A stretch of 18,117 bases of DNA from Bacillota bacterium (lineage in GTDB: Bacteria; Bacillota; Clostridia; Lachnospirales; Lachnospiraceae), in the NCBI GenBank assembly GCA_023437365.1, contig JAEZGK010000092.1:1-18117 (forward strand), written 5' to 3'. Made by a program: the position numbers and the translations under genes. The notes under the pieces were generated by a model. It had not been told where the DNA came from and made no database searches. It saw only the letters and a list, made by a program, of their open reading frames with translations. Shown in pieces: positions 7,755 to 14,708 of this stretch. Each line of letters begins with the position of its first letter. The first letter of the stretch is position 1.

Positions 7755-8396
7755 CTATACCACGTCAATGACTTTTTTTCTTCCATCTTCTCGGGAGAAA
7801 TAACCGGTCTTCTTGCGGATGGCTTCGCTTTGCTTCTTGGCAATAAATTTGGCAAGCTTCTCATTTTTCTCATTGAATTTGCAACCATAGAGATAGGCAG
7901 CAAGATTCTTCTGGAACTCTTTACGGACAACAATACCGGAAATGGTAATTAGCATTGCATTGTCCTTGATTCTCAACCGAATGGTACGTTCCAGATCGAT
8001 ATCCTCTTTGGCAATAAAACCTACTCCGGTTTCACTAATATCCTTCACCAGCACCGATATTGCCGTGGGACCGGACGCGGTGTTCACATAAATCGGCATA
8101 TCCTCTCCAAGATACATGCGGTATGCATCCCTACGGTTAAAGTGCTTCCCTTCACCGATCAGATCGATTTTATGATAGATATTCCCGTCATATCTGACCA
8201 GCTTGACTATCACATTTTCCCAGAGGTATAATTTGGCCTCAAGAACATAAAGAAAGTTAATCTGACAGTTGTCAGAAAATCCTATCGTCTGATCGTTTAC
8301 CTTGATTGGTGCTGTCAGTATGGAATTGTTAATAATATGGGCGACCTCTCCGTTAAAACGTACTGTTTTTCCGTTGCATCTTACTTCAACTTCCAT
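7755..8396 (-). CDS. PilZ-domain c-di-GMP-binding protein (YcgR-like)
   Basis: A 213-residue cytoplasmic protein. The N-terminal half (about 1-85) fits the beta-rich YcgR-like PilZN module. The C-terminal PilZ domain carries both c-di-GMP motifs: RRDAYR at 88-93 (RxxxR, R89 and R93) and DISETG at 119-124 (DxSxxG). A basic tail (KKQSEAIRKK) follows. YcgR-type proteins slow flagellar rotation or adjust surface behaviour when c-di-GMP is high, but the effector cannot be inferred because no motility gene is nearby. The start at 8394-8396 (MEVEVRCNGK) follows AAGGGCGG four bases upstream. A frame to a TTG at 8471 would add 25 residues and cross a run of seven G (8435-8441), which I treat as leader. 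Confidence 0.85.
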   Translation of the reverse strand: MEVEVRCNGKTVRFNGEVAHIINNSILTAPIKVNDQTIGFSDNCQINFLYVLEAKLYLWENVIVKLVRYDGNIYHKIDLIGEGKHFNRRDAYRMYLGEDMPIYVNTASGPTAISVLVKDISETGVGFIAKEDIDLERTIRLRIKDNAMLITISGIVVRKEFQKNLAAYLYGCKFNEKNEKLAKFIAKKQSEAIRKKTGYFSREDGRKKVIDVV

Positions 8397-8602
8397 TAAA
8401 CCGCCCTTAGCGATTGAATCAATGAACAAAATGACCCCCCCAGAAAGTGAAACATGGTACACAAAATCCAATATATATAATTATATAACAAATTATAGCA
8501 TTTTACAACAAAAAAAAGATTCAGATGGTATTTGATGATATTTGCCACCTCGCTATGTCTTAATAGAGAGTCTCAGGGGTAGATCGGCTAATTAGTTACC
8601 AG

Positions 8603-8630
8603 TTGACACGGTCTGGAATGAAGGTATAAT
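8603..8630 (+). promoter_or_regulatory. Near-perfect sigma-A promoter of the alcohol dehydrogenase gene
   Basis: TTGACA (8603-8608), 16-base spacer, TATAAT (8625-8630). Both hexamers are full consensus. Transcription should begin near 8637, giving a 45-base leader that contains the AAGGAGGTG ribosome binding site at 8668-8676. Strong constitutive expression is expected unless a repressor acts. Confidence 0.85.
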
Positions 8631-8681
8631 AAAAGTATTGGGAAGCTGGATCAATTTGACTCTGATAAGGAGGTGAGAAGG

Positions 8682-9812
8682 ATGAATATTAATTTCTATA
8701 TGCCAACCAGAATCATTATGGGAAAGGATTGTATCAGGGATCAAGCAGTACTGATGAAGGATTTGGGGCATAGGGCTTTGATCGTTACCGGCACTACCTC
8801 GGCCGTAAAAAACGGAGCCCTGAAGGACGTAACGGAGGCTTTGGAGAGTCAGCGTATAACTTATGACATCTATGATAAAATCCGCAGTAATCCTTCCGTA
8901 GAAAGTGTATATGAGGGAGCACAGTGCGCCAGAAAGTTCGGATCGGAATTTGTAATCGGAATCGGCGGCGGATCGCCTATGGATGCAGCCAAAGCCATTG
9001 CACTTCTGGCTATACAGGATATCAGGGAAGAAGAGCTGTTTTCAGGTAAATATGCTGGCGGAGCGTTGCCGATTATCCTTGTTCCGACCACCGCAGGAAC
9101 CGGCTCGGAGGTAACCCCTTATTCCATTCTTACGAATGATACGAAGCAGACGAAGACAAGCATGTCCACACCCTTGATGTTCCCTAAGCTTGCATTTCTG
9201 GATGCAAGGTACACGGCGACTCTGCCTTTGACAGAGACGGTTCATACGGCATTGGATGCATTTTCCCATGCCATAGAGGGAATGTTGACCAATAAAGCTA
9301 CGGAGCTTACTAATCAACTGGCATTGGAGAGCATCGACAGAGTTGCTCATTGCTTGAAACAGATTATTCCTGCCAGATTGAACAATGAGAGCAGTCAGCT
9401 TTCACAAAGTATCCGGGAAAAGCTGCTGAGCGGTTCGCTTCTGGCGGGAATTGTCATAGCGCATACCGGCACAACTGCCGTGCACTCCATGGGGTACTGC
9501 CTGACCTATTTTAAGAACGTAGATCATGGCAGGGCAAATGCGTTGCTCCTGCCGAGCTTTCTCCGATTTTATGCAAAGAGTGATCCTGAGCCTGTGAAAA
9601 AAATCCTGAAAGCTTCCGGTTCGGCTTCAATAGATGAATTTGAAGCAATCTTTCTTAAGCTGCTGGGAGAAAGGGAGGAAATTACGCAAAAGGAGCTCGA
9701 ACGTTATACCACGATTGCTGCTCAGGCTAAAAATGTTTTGAATTCCAGGGTGACCCCGACCAGGGAGGACATTGAGTATATTTATACTAGAAGCTTGAAA
9801 ATATTATATTGA
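8682..9812 (+). CDS. Iron-containing (group III) alcohol dehydrogenase
   Basis: NAD(P)-dependent oxidoreductase of the Fe-ADH superfamily (376 residues, typical length), interconverting an aldehyde and an alcohol in the cytoplasm, probably in fermentation. The nucleotide-binding GIGGGSPMDAAK is at 93-104 and PTTAGTGSEVTP at 135-146. The four expected metal ligands are present with family spacing: Asp192 and His196 (LDAFSHAIEG), His268 (VHSMGY) and His282 (DHGRAN). The last 90 residues are helical and less conserved. The substrate (short-chain alcohol, propanediol or other) cannot be told from sequence. The ATG at 8682 is chosen because AAGGAGG sits eight bases upstream; the in-frame GTG at 8673 lies inside that site. 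It is a single-gene unit with its own promoter and terminator. Confidence 0.92.
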   Translation: MNINFYMPTRIIMGKDCIRDQAVLMKDLGHRALIVTGTTSAVKNGALKDVTEALESQRITYDIYDKIRSNPSVESVYEGAQCARKFGSEFVIGIGGGSPMDAAKAIALLAIQDIREEELFSGKYAGGALPIILVPTTAGTGSEVTPYSILTNDTKQTKTSMSTPLMFPKLAFLDARYTATLPLTETVHTALDAFSHAIEGMLTNKATELTNQLALESIDRVAHCLKQIIPARLNNESSQLSQSIREKLLSGSLLAGIVIAHTGTTAVHSMGYCLTYFKNVDHGRANALLLPSFLRFYAKSDPEPVKKILKASGSASIDEFEAIFLKLLGEREEITQKELERYTTIAAQAKNVLNSRVTPTREDIEYIYTRSLKILY

Positions 9813-9848
9813 CAAAACATCAATCTTACTGGTATTATCTTAGGTAAT

Positions 9849-9892
9849 ATGGGCGAAGAGGTTCCGGTTTCGGGATCTTCAGCCCATTTTTT
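9849..9892 (+). terminator. Intrinsic terminator of the alcohol dehydrogenase gene
   Basis: ATGGGC-GAAGA (9849-9859) pairs with TCTTC-A-GCCCAT (9876-9887), with a partly paired interior, followed by TTTTTT. It begins 37 bp after the stop codon and separates this gene from glnA. The 139 bases from here to the glnA start hold no promoter I would stand behind, no GlnR/TnrA-type box and no clear ANTAR dual hairpin. Confidence 0.8.
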
Positions 9893-10031
9893 ATGTAATA
9901 GCAAATAGTGATTGCGGAGCAGGTATCGAAGTTGTACCCTATGAATGGAAGTCTTCCACTTATAGTCATATTCCATGATGTATGAAATCTATCGAACTAA
10001 CATAAAAATAAAAGTATGAGGAGTGATGAAA

Positions 10032-11360
10032 ATGAAGTATACGAAGCAGGACATTATCAGAATGGTGGAAGAGGACGATGTGGAATTTATTCGTCTTCAA
10101 TTCACCGATATGTTCGGTAATCTGAAAAATGTTGCGATTACAACCAACCAGCTGGAGAGAGCGCTGAATAATGAATGTATGTTTGACGGATCATCGATTG
10201 AAGGTTTTGTCCGAATAGAGGAATCCGATATGTATCTTCATCCGGATTTCAATACTTATGTTACCTTCCCATGGAGACCGCAGCAGGGTAAGGTAGCAAG
10301 ATTAATCTGTGATGTGTATAACGTGGATGGAAAGCCTTTTGAAGGGGATCCGAGATACATACTTCGTAAGACAATTGAACAGGCAGAAGAGATGGGATAT
10401 TGCTTTGATGTTGGTCCTGAGCTGGAATTCTTCCTTTATCATATAGAAGAGAACGGACAGCCTACAACAATCACCAATGAAAGAGCCGGGTATTTCGATC
10501 TCGGACCACTGGATTTTGGTGAGAATGCACGAAGGGATATGGTACTTACTCTTGAGGATATGGGACTCAGTGTGGAAGCCTCCCACCATGAAGTGGCTCC
10601 TGCGCAGCATGAGATAGATATCAGGTATGATAATGCCCTGACAACGGCAGATAATATCATGACCTTCAAGTTGGTTGCCAGAACGATAGCGAAGCGTCAC
10701 GGACTTCACTGCACCTTTATGCCTAAACCCAAATTCGGTGTGGATGGCTCAGGTATGCATGTAAATATGTCTTTAACAAAGAACGGGAAGAATATCTTTG
10801 ATGATCCAAACGAAAAACTAGGTCTGAGTCAGGAGGCTTATCAATTTATTGCCGGTATCATGAAACACATCGAAAGCATGACAGCAATTACCAATCCGTT
10901 GGTGAACTCTTATAAAAGGCTGGTTCCGAATTATGAAGCACCGGTATACGTCGCATGGTCTGCATGCAACCGCAGTCCTTTAGTCCGAATTCCAGCAAAT
11001 CGTGGTGCAGCTACAAGAGTGGAGCTTAGATGTCCCGATCCTGCGGCTAATCCTTACCTGACCCTTGCGGTATGCCTTGCTGCAGGCTTAGATGGTATCA
11101 GGAACAAATTAACCCCTCCGGAAAGCATAGACAGAAATATCTTTGAATTAACAGCAGAAGAAAGGCAATCTCTCGGCATCCGCCGCTTGCCTGCCAATCT
11201 TTGCGAGGCAGTGGATGATTTGGAAAAGAGTGAATTTATTAAGCAGGTTCTGGGTGACCACATCAGTAAGAAGTATATTGAAGCCAAGAGAGTGGAATGG
11301 GAGGAATATCGCACCCAGGTTACGCAATGGGAAATTGACCAATATCTGTACAGAATTTAA
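10032..11360 (+). CDS. glnA: Glutamine synthetase type I (GSI-alpha)
   Basis: Makes glutamine from glutamate, ammonia and ATP; dodecameric cytoplasmic enzyme and the main route of ammonium assimilation. The 442-residue sequence closely follows the Bacillus subtilis enzyme throughout. It has the Asp loop FDGSSIEGF (51-59), metal ligands in GPELEFF (Glu130, Glu132), HEVAPAQHE (186-194), GSGMHVNMS (239-247), the Glu-flap YEAP (Glu302), and NRGAATRVELR (323-333). It lacks the insertion and adenylylation site of GSI-beta enzymes. Arg61 corresponds to B. subtilis Arg62, the residue tied to glutamine feedback, so direct feedback inhibition is likely. Start at 10032: GAGGAG (10018-10023) is eight bases upstream, whereas the earlier GTG/ATG at 10023 and 10026 overlap or touch it. 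The ANTAR gene follows after 45 bp without a terminator. Confidence 0.96.
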   Translation: MKYTKQDIIRMVEEDDVEFIRLQFTDMFGNLKNVAITTNQLERALNNECMFDGSSIEGFVRIEESDMYLHPDFNTYVTFPWRPQQGKVARLICDVYNVDGKPFEGDPRYILRKTIEQAEEMGYCFDVGPELEFFLYHIEENGQPTTITNERAGYFDLGPLDFGENARRDMVLTLEDMGLSVEASHHEVAPAQHEIDIRYDNALTTADNIMTFKLVARTIAKRHGLHCTFMPKPKFGVDGSGMHVNMSLTKNGKNIFDDPNEKLGLSQEAYQFIAGIMKHIESMTAITNPLVNSYKRLVPNYEAPVYVAWSACNRSPLVRIPANRGAATRVELRCPDPAANPYLTLAVCLAAGLDGIRNKLTPPESIDRNIFELTAEERQSLGIRRLPANLCEAVDDLEKSEFIKQVLGDHISKKYIEAKRVEWEEYRTQVTQWEIDQYLYRI

Positions 11361-11405
11361 TCATGCACTTTCGTTAACAACATACAGGAACGGAGGTGAG
11401 CAGAT

Positions 11406-11948
11406 GTGTTTAGCATAATTGTCGGTTTTCCTAAAATGGAGGACGCCAATAACATAAGAAACCTGTTGATCAGGAATGGATATCATGTCAGTGAAACCTG
11501 TACCTTGGGTTCACAAATTATTACGCATGCCAATGATTTGGATGAAGGAATCATCGTTTGTGGATATCGGTTTTCCGATATGCACTACAGCGAGTTGAAC
11601 AACTATCTTCCGAAGGGATTTGAGATGCTTTTAATAGCATCCCCGGAAAAACTGGAATACTGTCAGAATAATGACATCGTCTGTTTACCTATGCCAATCA
11701 GGACCCATGATCTTCTGAATACGCTTCATATGATGACTTATCAGTACCAGAGACGAAAGAAGAAGGATAAGGATAGACCCAAGCAGCGGAGTGAGGAAGA
11801 AAAAGAGACTATTTTTAAAGCGAAATTATTGTTGATGCATCGTAATAACATGTCGGAGGATGAAGCTCACCGTTATCTGCAGAAGCATAGTATGGACAGC
11901 GGGACCAATCTCGTGGAGATGGCGGAGATGGTACTGAAAATGTTTTGA
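11406..11948 (+). CDS. ANTAR-domain RNA-binding antiterminator with pseudo-receiver domain
   Basis: A 180-residue protein. The N-terminal 110 residues have the alternating hydrophobic pattern of a response-regulator receiver, but the strand that should carry the phospho-acceptor Asp reads GIIVCGYRFSD, with no Asp at the expected strand end, so phosphorylation control is doubtful. A basic linker (RRKKKDKDRPKQR, about 116-128) leads to an ANTAR domain (about 130-178, FKAKLLLMHRNNMSEDEAHRYLQ), which binds paired RNA hairpins and prevents termination. The GTG start is supported by GGAGGTGAG nine bases upstream; the overlapping ATG at 11404 hits a stop at once. Its place directly after glnA implies control of nitrogen genes. 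In solventogenic clostridia a similar glnA-linked ANTAR gene has been called nitR. Confidence 0.88.
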   Translation: MFSIIVGFPKMEDANNIRNLLIRNGYHVSETCTLGSQIITHANDLDEGIIVCGYRFSDMHYSELNNYLPKGFEMLLIASPEKLEYCQNNDIVCLPMPIRTHDLLNTLHMMTYQYQRRKKKDKDRPKQRSEEEKETIFKAKLLLMHRNNMSEDEAHRYLQKHSMDSGTNLVEMAEMVLKMF

Positions 11949-11997
11949 GGTGGTGTGTAGAAAGATTTGATAACTAGCGTATAAAGTTTTGAATATA

Positions 11998-12024
11998 GAT
12001 CAATATATTGATCAATGCATTGAT
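11998..12024. promoter_or_regulatory. Two overlapping perfect palindromes
   Basis: GATCAATATATTGATC (11998-12013) and ATCAATGCATTGAT (12011-12024) are each perfect palindromes and share three bases, producing repeated ATCAAT/ATTGAT half-sites. They lie 50 bp after the ANTAR stop and 4 bp before element B. They could be operator half-sites for a dimeric regulator or an appendage of element B. No gene start is close enough to choose. Confidence 0.35.
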
Positions 12025-12027
12025 TAG

Positions 12028-12133
12028 AGTGTCAAAACGCTGTGCGCTTTTCCGGAAAGGAGCCCTTGCCCTTGTAAGCGAGTTACATGGCAAGGGCTCC
12101 TTTCCGGAAAGCACCTTCGGTGCTCTTGACACT
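12028..12133. repeat. Palindromic cloverleaf element B
   Basis: The outer arms AGTGTCAA (12028-12035) and TTGACACT (12126-12133) are perfect inverted repeats. Inside are a small hairpin AAAACGC-TGT-GCGCTTTT (12034-12051), a perfect 22-bp central hairpin (12049-12070 with 12089-12110, 18-base loop), and GCACC-TTC-GGTGC (12111-12123). Read on the minus strand it lines up with the end modules of element A, although the central stems are unrelated in sequence. It lies between the ANTAR gene and the dapF promoter. No T-run directly follows the central stem, so a plain terminator role is unlikely, although it could still slow read-through. Confidence 0.8.
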
Positions 12134-12244
12134 TTTCTTTTAGCATATTAGTTTATTTGACGCAATAGTTTATTTGACATTTTCTTTTTTGATGCAAAAT
12201 TGTGCTCCCTGATATCCGTATTGTGTCTTTTCCTATCAGATGAC

Positions 12245-12273
12245 TTTACCCATTGGATAGAGTTTGATATAAT
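12245..12273 (+). promoter_or_regulatory. Candidate sigma-A promoter of dapF
   Basis: TTTACC (12245-12250), a 17-base spacer, then TATAAT (12268-12273). A TG one base before the -10 makes it an extended -10 promoter, which offsets the weak -35. Transcription would start near 12280, about 50 bases before the dapF start codon. Confidence 0.65.
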
Positions 12274-12330
12274 AGCAATCGTGAAAAGAGAACGTGATTT
12301 AGAGCAAATAAGGGAAAGGTTGGTACTGAT

Positions 12331-13164
12331 ATGAAATTTACTAAGCTTCAGGGCTGTGGAAATGATTACGTCTACGTGGACTGCACGAAGGAATTGATCG
12401 ATCATATTCCTGAGACAGCCGTCAAAGTGAGTGACAGGCATTTCGGAGTAGGTTCCGATGGATTGATTTTGATCAGATCCTCGGATATAGCTGATTTTAT
12501 GATGGATATGTATAATATTGACGGCTCCAGAGGAAAGATGTGCGGCAACGGCATCCGCTGCGTTGCTAAATTTGTATATGATAAAGGTTTAACGGATAAG
12601 ACAAGACTAAAGATTGAAACCTTAAGCGGTATCAAGGAGCTTGACCTTACGGTAGAGAACGGCGAGGTTACCTGGGTAACCGTAGATATGGGAGCGCCGA
12701 TTACAAAGCCCTCTCTGATACCCGCAGTATCTGATCAGGAGATCATAATCAAAGAGCCCATAACAGTGGGAGGGCAGCGATATGAGGTTACCTGTGTCTC
12801 CATGGGTAATCCTCATGCGGTGGTTTTCGTGGAGGACACGGATTCCCTGCCCCTGTCGACCATCGGACCAAAGTTCGAGCACCATGAGATGTTCCCGGAA
12901 CGTGTAAATACGGAATTTATCCAGATACTTGACCGCAGCCATATTAAAATGCGTGTATGGGAAAGAGGCTCGGGTGAGACCTTAGCCTGCGGAACCGGTG
13001 CCTGTGCAAGTGTCATTGCCTGTATCAAAAATGGTTATACGGAGCATGAGGTTACAGTCAGCCTGTTGGGAGGAGACTTAAAGATCCGATATGATGAAAA
13101 TGCCAATACAGTGTATATGACGGGACCTGCAGTGAAGGTGTTTGAAGGTGAGATTGAATTATAG
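12331..13164 (+). CDS. dapF: Diaminopimelate epimerase
   Basis: Cytoplasmic, cofactor-independent racemase that converts LL-diaminopimelate to meso-diaminopimelate, the precursor of lysine and of the peptidoglycan cross-link. Its 277-residue length is typical. The two catalytic cysteines are visible: Cys71 in MCGNGIRC and Cys220 in LACGTGACAS. The N-terminal FTKLQGCGNDYVYVD and the RHFGVGSDGL motif (about 36-45) are also standard. The ATG at 12331 follows GGAAAGG at about 11 bases. It lies upstream of dapL, which supplies its substrate, but a 250-bp spacer with a separate promoter and element C separates them. Confidence 0.96.
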   Translation: MKFTKLQGCGNDYVYVDCTKELIDHIPETAVKVSDRHFGVGSDGLILIRSSDIADFMMDMYNIDGSRGKMCGNGIRCVAKFVYDKGLTDKTRLKIETLSGIKELDLTVENGEVTWVTVDMGAPITKPSLIPAVSDQEIIIKEPITVGGQRYEVTCVSMGNPHAVVFVEDTDSLPLSTIGPKFEHHEMFPERVNTEFIQILDRSHIKMRVWERGSGETLACGTGACASVIACIKNGYTEHEVTVSLLGGDLKIRYDENANTVYMTGPAVKVFEGEIEL

Positions 13165-13207
13165 GTAGAAGAACTATCTTGAATTCTCTAATTCAGTACG
13201 AAATAGC

Positions 13208-13236
13208 TTGAATAATTTTGCATTTTAGGTTATAAA
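13208..13236 (+). promoter_or_regulatory. Candidate sigma-A promoter of dapL
   Basis: TTGAAT (13208-13213), 17-base spacer, TATAAA (13231-13236). Each box matches five of six consensus positions. The predicted start point near 13243 is only a few bases before element C, placing that whole element in the dapL leader. Confidence 0.6.
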
Positions 13237-13247
13237 TATAATAACTT

Positions 13248-13377
13248 AAGTGTCAAAGGCTATGCTGTTGAGACAGCATTCATTTCTTGAATAATAATAG
13301 CCTGTGAAAGCTGTTTTTTCAACTTCTATTTTCGTTCAATTCAAGCACATGATAGAAAAGATGTAACTTTGACACTT
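13248..13377. repeat. Palindromic element C, in the dapL leader
   Basis: The outer arms AAGTGTCAAAG (13248-13258) and CTTTGACACTT (13367-13377) are perfect 11-bp inverted repeats with the same AGTGTCA core as elements A and B. Inside are a 7-bp hairpin ATGCTGT-TGAG-ACAGCAT (13262-13279) and a weaker central pairing CTTGAAT (13286-13292) with ATTCAAG (13339-13345). The GCACC/GGTGC side arm of A and B is not present, so this is either a decayed or a different subtype. The base-paired arms end 37 bases before the dapL start codon. Confidence 0.65.
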
Positions 13378-13414
13378 TTCATACTATAAATCGTCTCGGA
13401 AAGGTATGGTTAAT

Positions 13415-14629
13415 ATGTTTAAAATCAATGAAAATTATCTGAAGTTACCCGGAAGCTACCTCTTCTCAACAATCGGAAAGAAAGTTAAGGAATACAGTGA
13501 ATTGCATCCGGACAAGAAGATTATCCGTCTGGGAATCGGTGATGTAACCCTTCCTTTGGCTCCTGCTGTGATTGACGCCCTTCATGTGGCTGTTGACCAT
13601 ATGAGTAAGAAGGAGACCTTCAAGGGCTATGCTCCTGATCTTGGCTATGAGTTCCTGCGCAGTGCTATTGCGGAGCAGGATTTTAAAGCCCGCGGAGTAG
13701 AGATCGCTATTGATGAGATTTTTATCAGTGACGGAGCAAAAAGCGACTCCGGAAATATCCAGGAGATCTTTGCTGTTAATAATAAAATTGCGGTGTGTGA
13801 CCCGGTATACCCTGTTTATGTAGACTCCAATGTCATGGCGGGAAGAACAGGAGAGTATCTTGTTGAAAGTGGCAGATGGACCAATGTTATCTATATGCCC
13901 TGTAAAAAGGAAAATAACTTCGCACCGGAGCTTCCGAAGGAGGTACCGGATTTGATTTATCTGTGCTTCCCGAATAACCCGACCGGCTCTACCATCACGA
14001 AGGATGAGCTGCAGAAATGGGTTGATTATGCGAACAAGGTTGGAGCAGTTATCATTTATGATGCTGCTTATGAAGCATATATTGCAGAAGAAAATGTTCC
14101 ACATACCATTTATGAATGTGAGGGAGCCAAGACCTGTGCTATCGAGCTTCGCAGCTTTTCTAAGAATGCGGGCTTTACAGGGACAAGACTGGGCTTTACT
14201 GTAATACCGAAGGAACTTAAATGCGGTGACGTATCCTTAAACAGCCTCTGGGCAAGACGCCACGGTACCAAGTTTAACGGGGCGCCATATATTATGCAAT
14301 ATGCCGGTGCTGCAGTCTACTCGGAGGAAGGAAAGAAGCAAACCAAAGAGCAGATCGCATACTACATGAACAATGCGAAGATAATCAGAGAAGGACTTCA
14401 GAGTGCCGGTTATACGGTATCCGGTGGTGTCAATGCACCTTATATCTGGCTTGAAGTACCGCAGGGTATGACCTCCTGGGAATTTTTTGATTATCTGCTG
14501 AATAAGGCGAATGTGGTCGGTACACCCGGCTCGGGCTTCGGTCCCAACGGTGAGGGTTATTTCAGACTGACTGCCTTCGGAACCTATGAAAGTACCTTGG
14601 AGGCAATCGAGAGAATTAAGAGGCTGTAG
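13415..14629 (+). CDS. dapL: LL-diaminopimelate aminotransferase
   Basis: PLP enzyme that makes LL-diaminopimelate directly from tetrahydrodipicolinate using glutamate, bypassing the acylated intermediates of the classical lysine route. The 404-residue sequence shows fold-type I aminotransferase landmarks: FPNNPTGS (185-192), YDAAYEAYI (215-223) with the PLP-contacting Asp216, and the Schiff-base Lys250 in RSFSKNAGFTGTRLGF. The GSGFGPNGEGYFRLTAFG stretch near the C-terminus holds the substrate-carboxylate Arg. The ATG at 13415 is preferred because GGAAAGG (13398-13404) lies ten bases upstream; the ATG at 13406 is only one base from it. The glutamate it uses and the neighbouring glnA both tie this area to nitrogen metabolism. 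The stop codon falls inside a tRNA-like T-stem. Confidence 0.95.
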   Translation: MFKINENYLKLPGSYLFSTIGKKVKEYSELHPDKKIIRLGIGDVTLPLAPAVIDALHVAVDHMSKKETFKGYAPDLGYEFLRSAIAEQDFKARGVEIAIDEIFISDGAKSDSGNIQEIFAVNNKIAVCDPVYPVYVDSNVMAGRTGEYLVESGRWTNVIYMPCKKENNFAPELPKEVPDLIYLCFPNNPTGSTITKDELQKWVDYANKVGAVIIYDAAYEAYIAEENVPHTIYECEGAKTCAIELRSFSKNAGFTGTRLGFTVIPKELKCGDVSLNSLWARRHGTKFNGAPYIMQYAGAAVYSEEGKKQTKEQIAYYMNNAKIIREGLQSAGYTVSGGVNAPYIWLEVPQGMTSWEFFDYLLNKANVVGTPGSGFGPNGEGYFRLTAFGTYESTLEAIERIKRL

Positions 14630-14650
14630 GTTCAAATCCTACTGCCCCTG
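14626..14650 (+). other. tRNA 3'-end-like sequence (T-arm plus acceptor strand)
   Basis: GTAGG (14626-14630), loop TTCAAAT (14631-14637), CCTAC (14638-14642), then TGCCCCT and G (14643-14650). This is exactly the layout of a tRNA T-stem, seven-base T-loop, 3' acceptor strand and discriminator base; the acceptor and G73 would suit a tRNA-Trp. No matching 5' half lies upstream, since that DNA codes for the end of dapL, so it is not a functional tRNA gene. It may be a remnant attachment site or a chance resemblance. The segment 14636-14650 is repeated exactly at 14784-14798. Confidence 0.45.
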
Positions 14651-14708
14651 GTCAATAAAAATGGTTCACACACATGTGTGGACCATTTTTTTATTGACCA
14701 AGGGGCAG
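14642..14708 (+). terminator. dapL terminator within an extended inverted repeat
   Basis: The core stem TGGTTCACAC (14662-14671) / GTGTGGACCA (14676-14685), with one G-T pair and a four-base loop, is followed by seven T (14686-14692). The pairing continues outward: GGTCAATAAAA pairs with TTTTATTGACC, and CTGCCCCT (14642-14649) with AGGGGCAG (14701-14708), with one bulged base. The core alone makes a good intrinsic terminator for dapL. The outer extension is longer than a terminator needs. Confidence 0.8.

Noticed and set aside
13248..13377. Lysine riboswitch upstream of dapL
   Set aside because: The position fits, but the segment is shorter than a lysine riboswitch, is a simple inverted repeat with AGTGTCA ends shared with other spacers, and shows none of the conserved lysine-riboswitch core I know.
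13466..14104. A long minus-strand open frame (212 codons) opposite dapL
   Set aside because: It lies wholly inside a clearly coding, conserved gene, shows no known domain and no ribosome binding site; it is a byproduct of dapL codon use.
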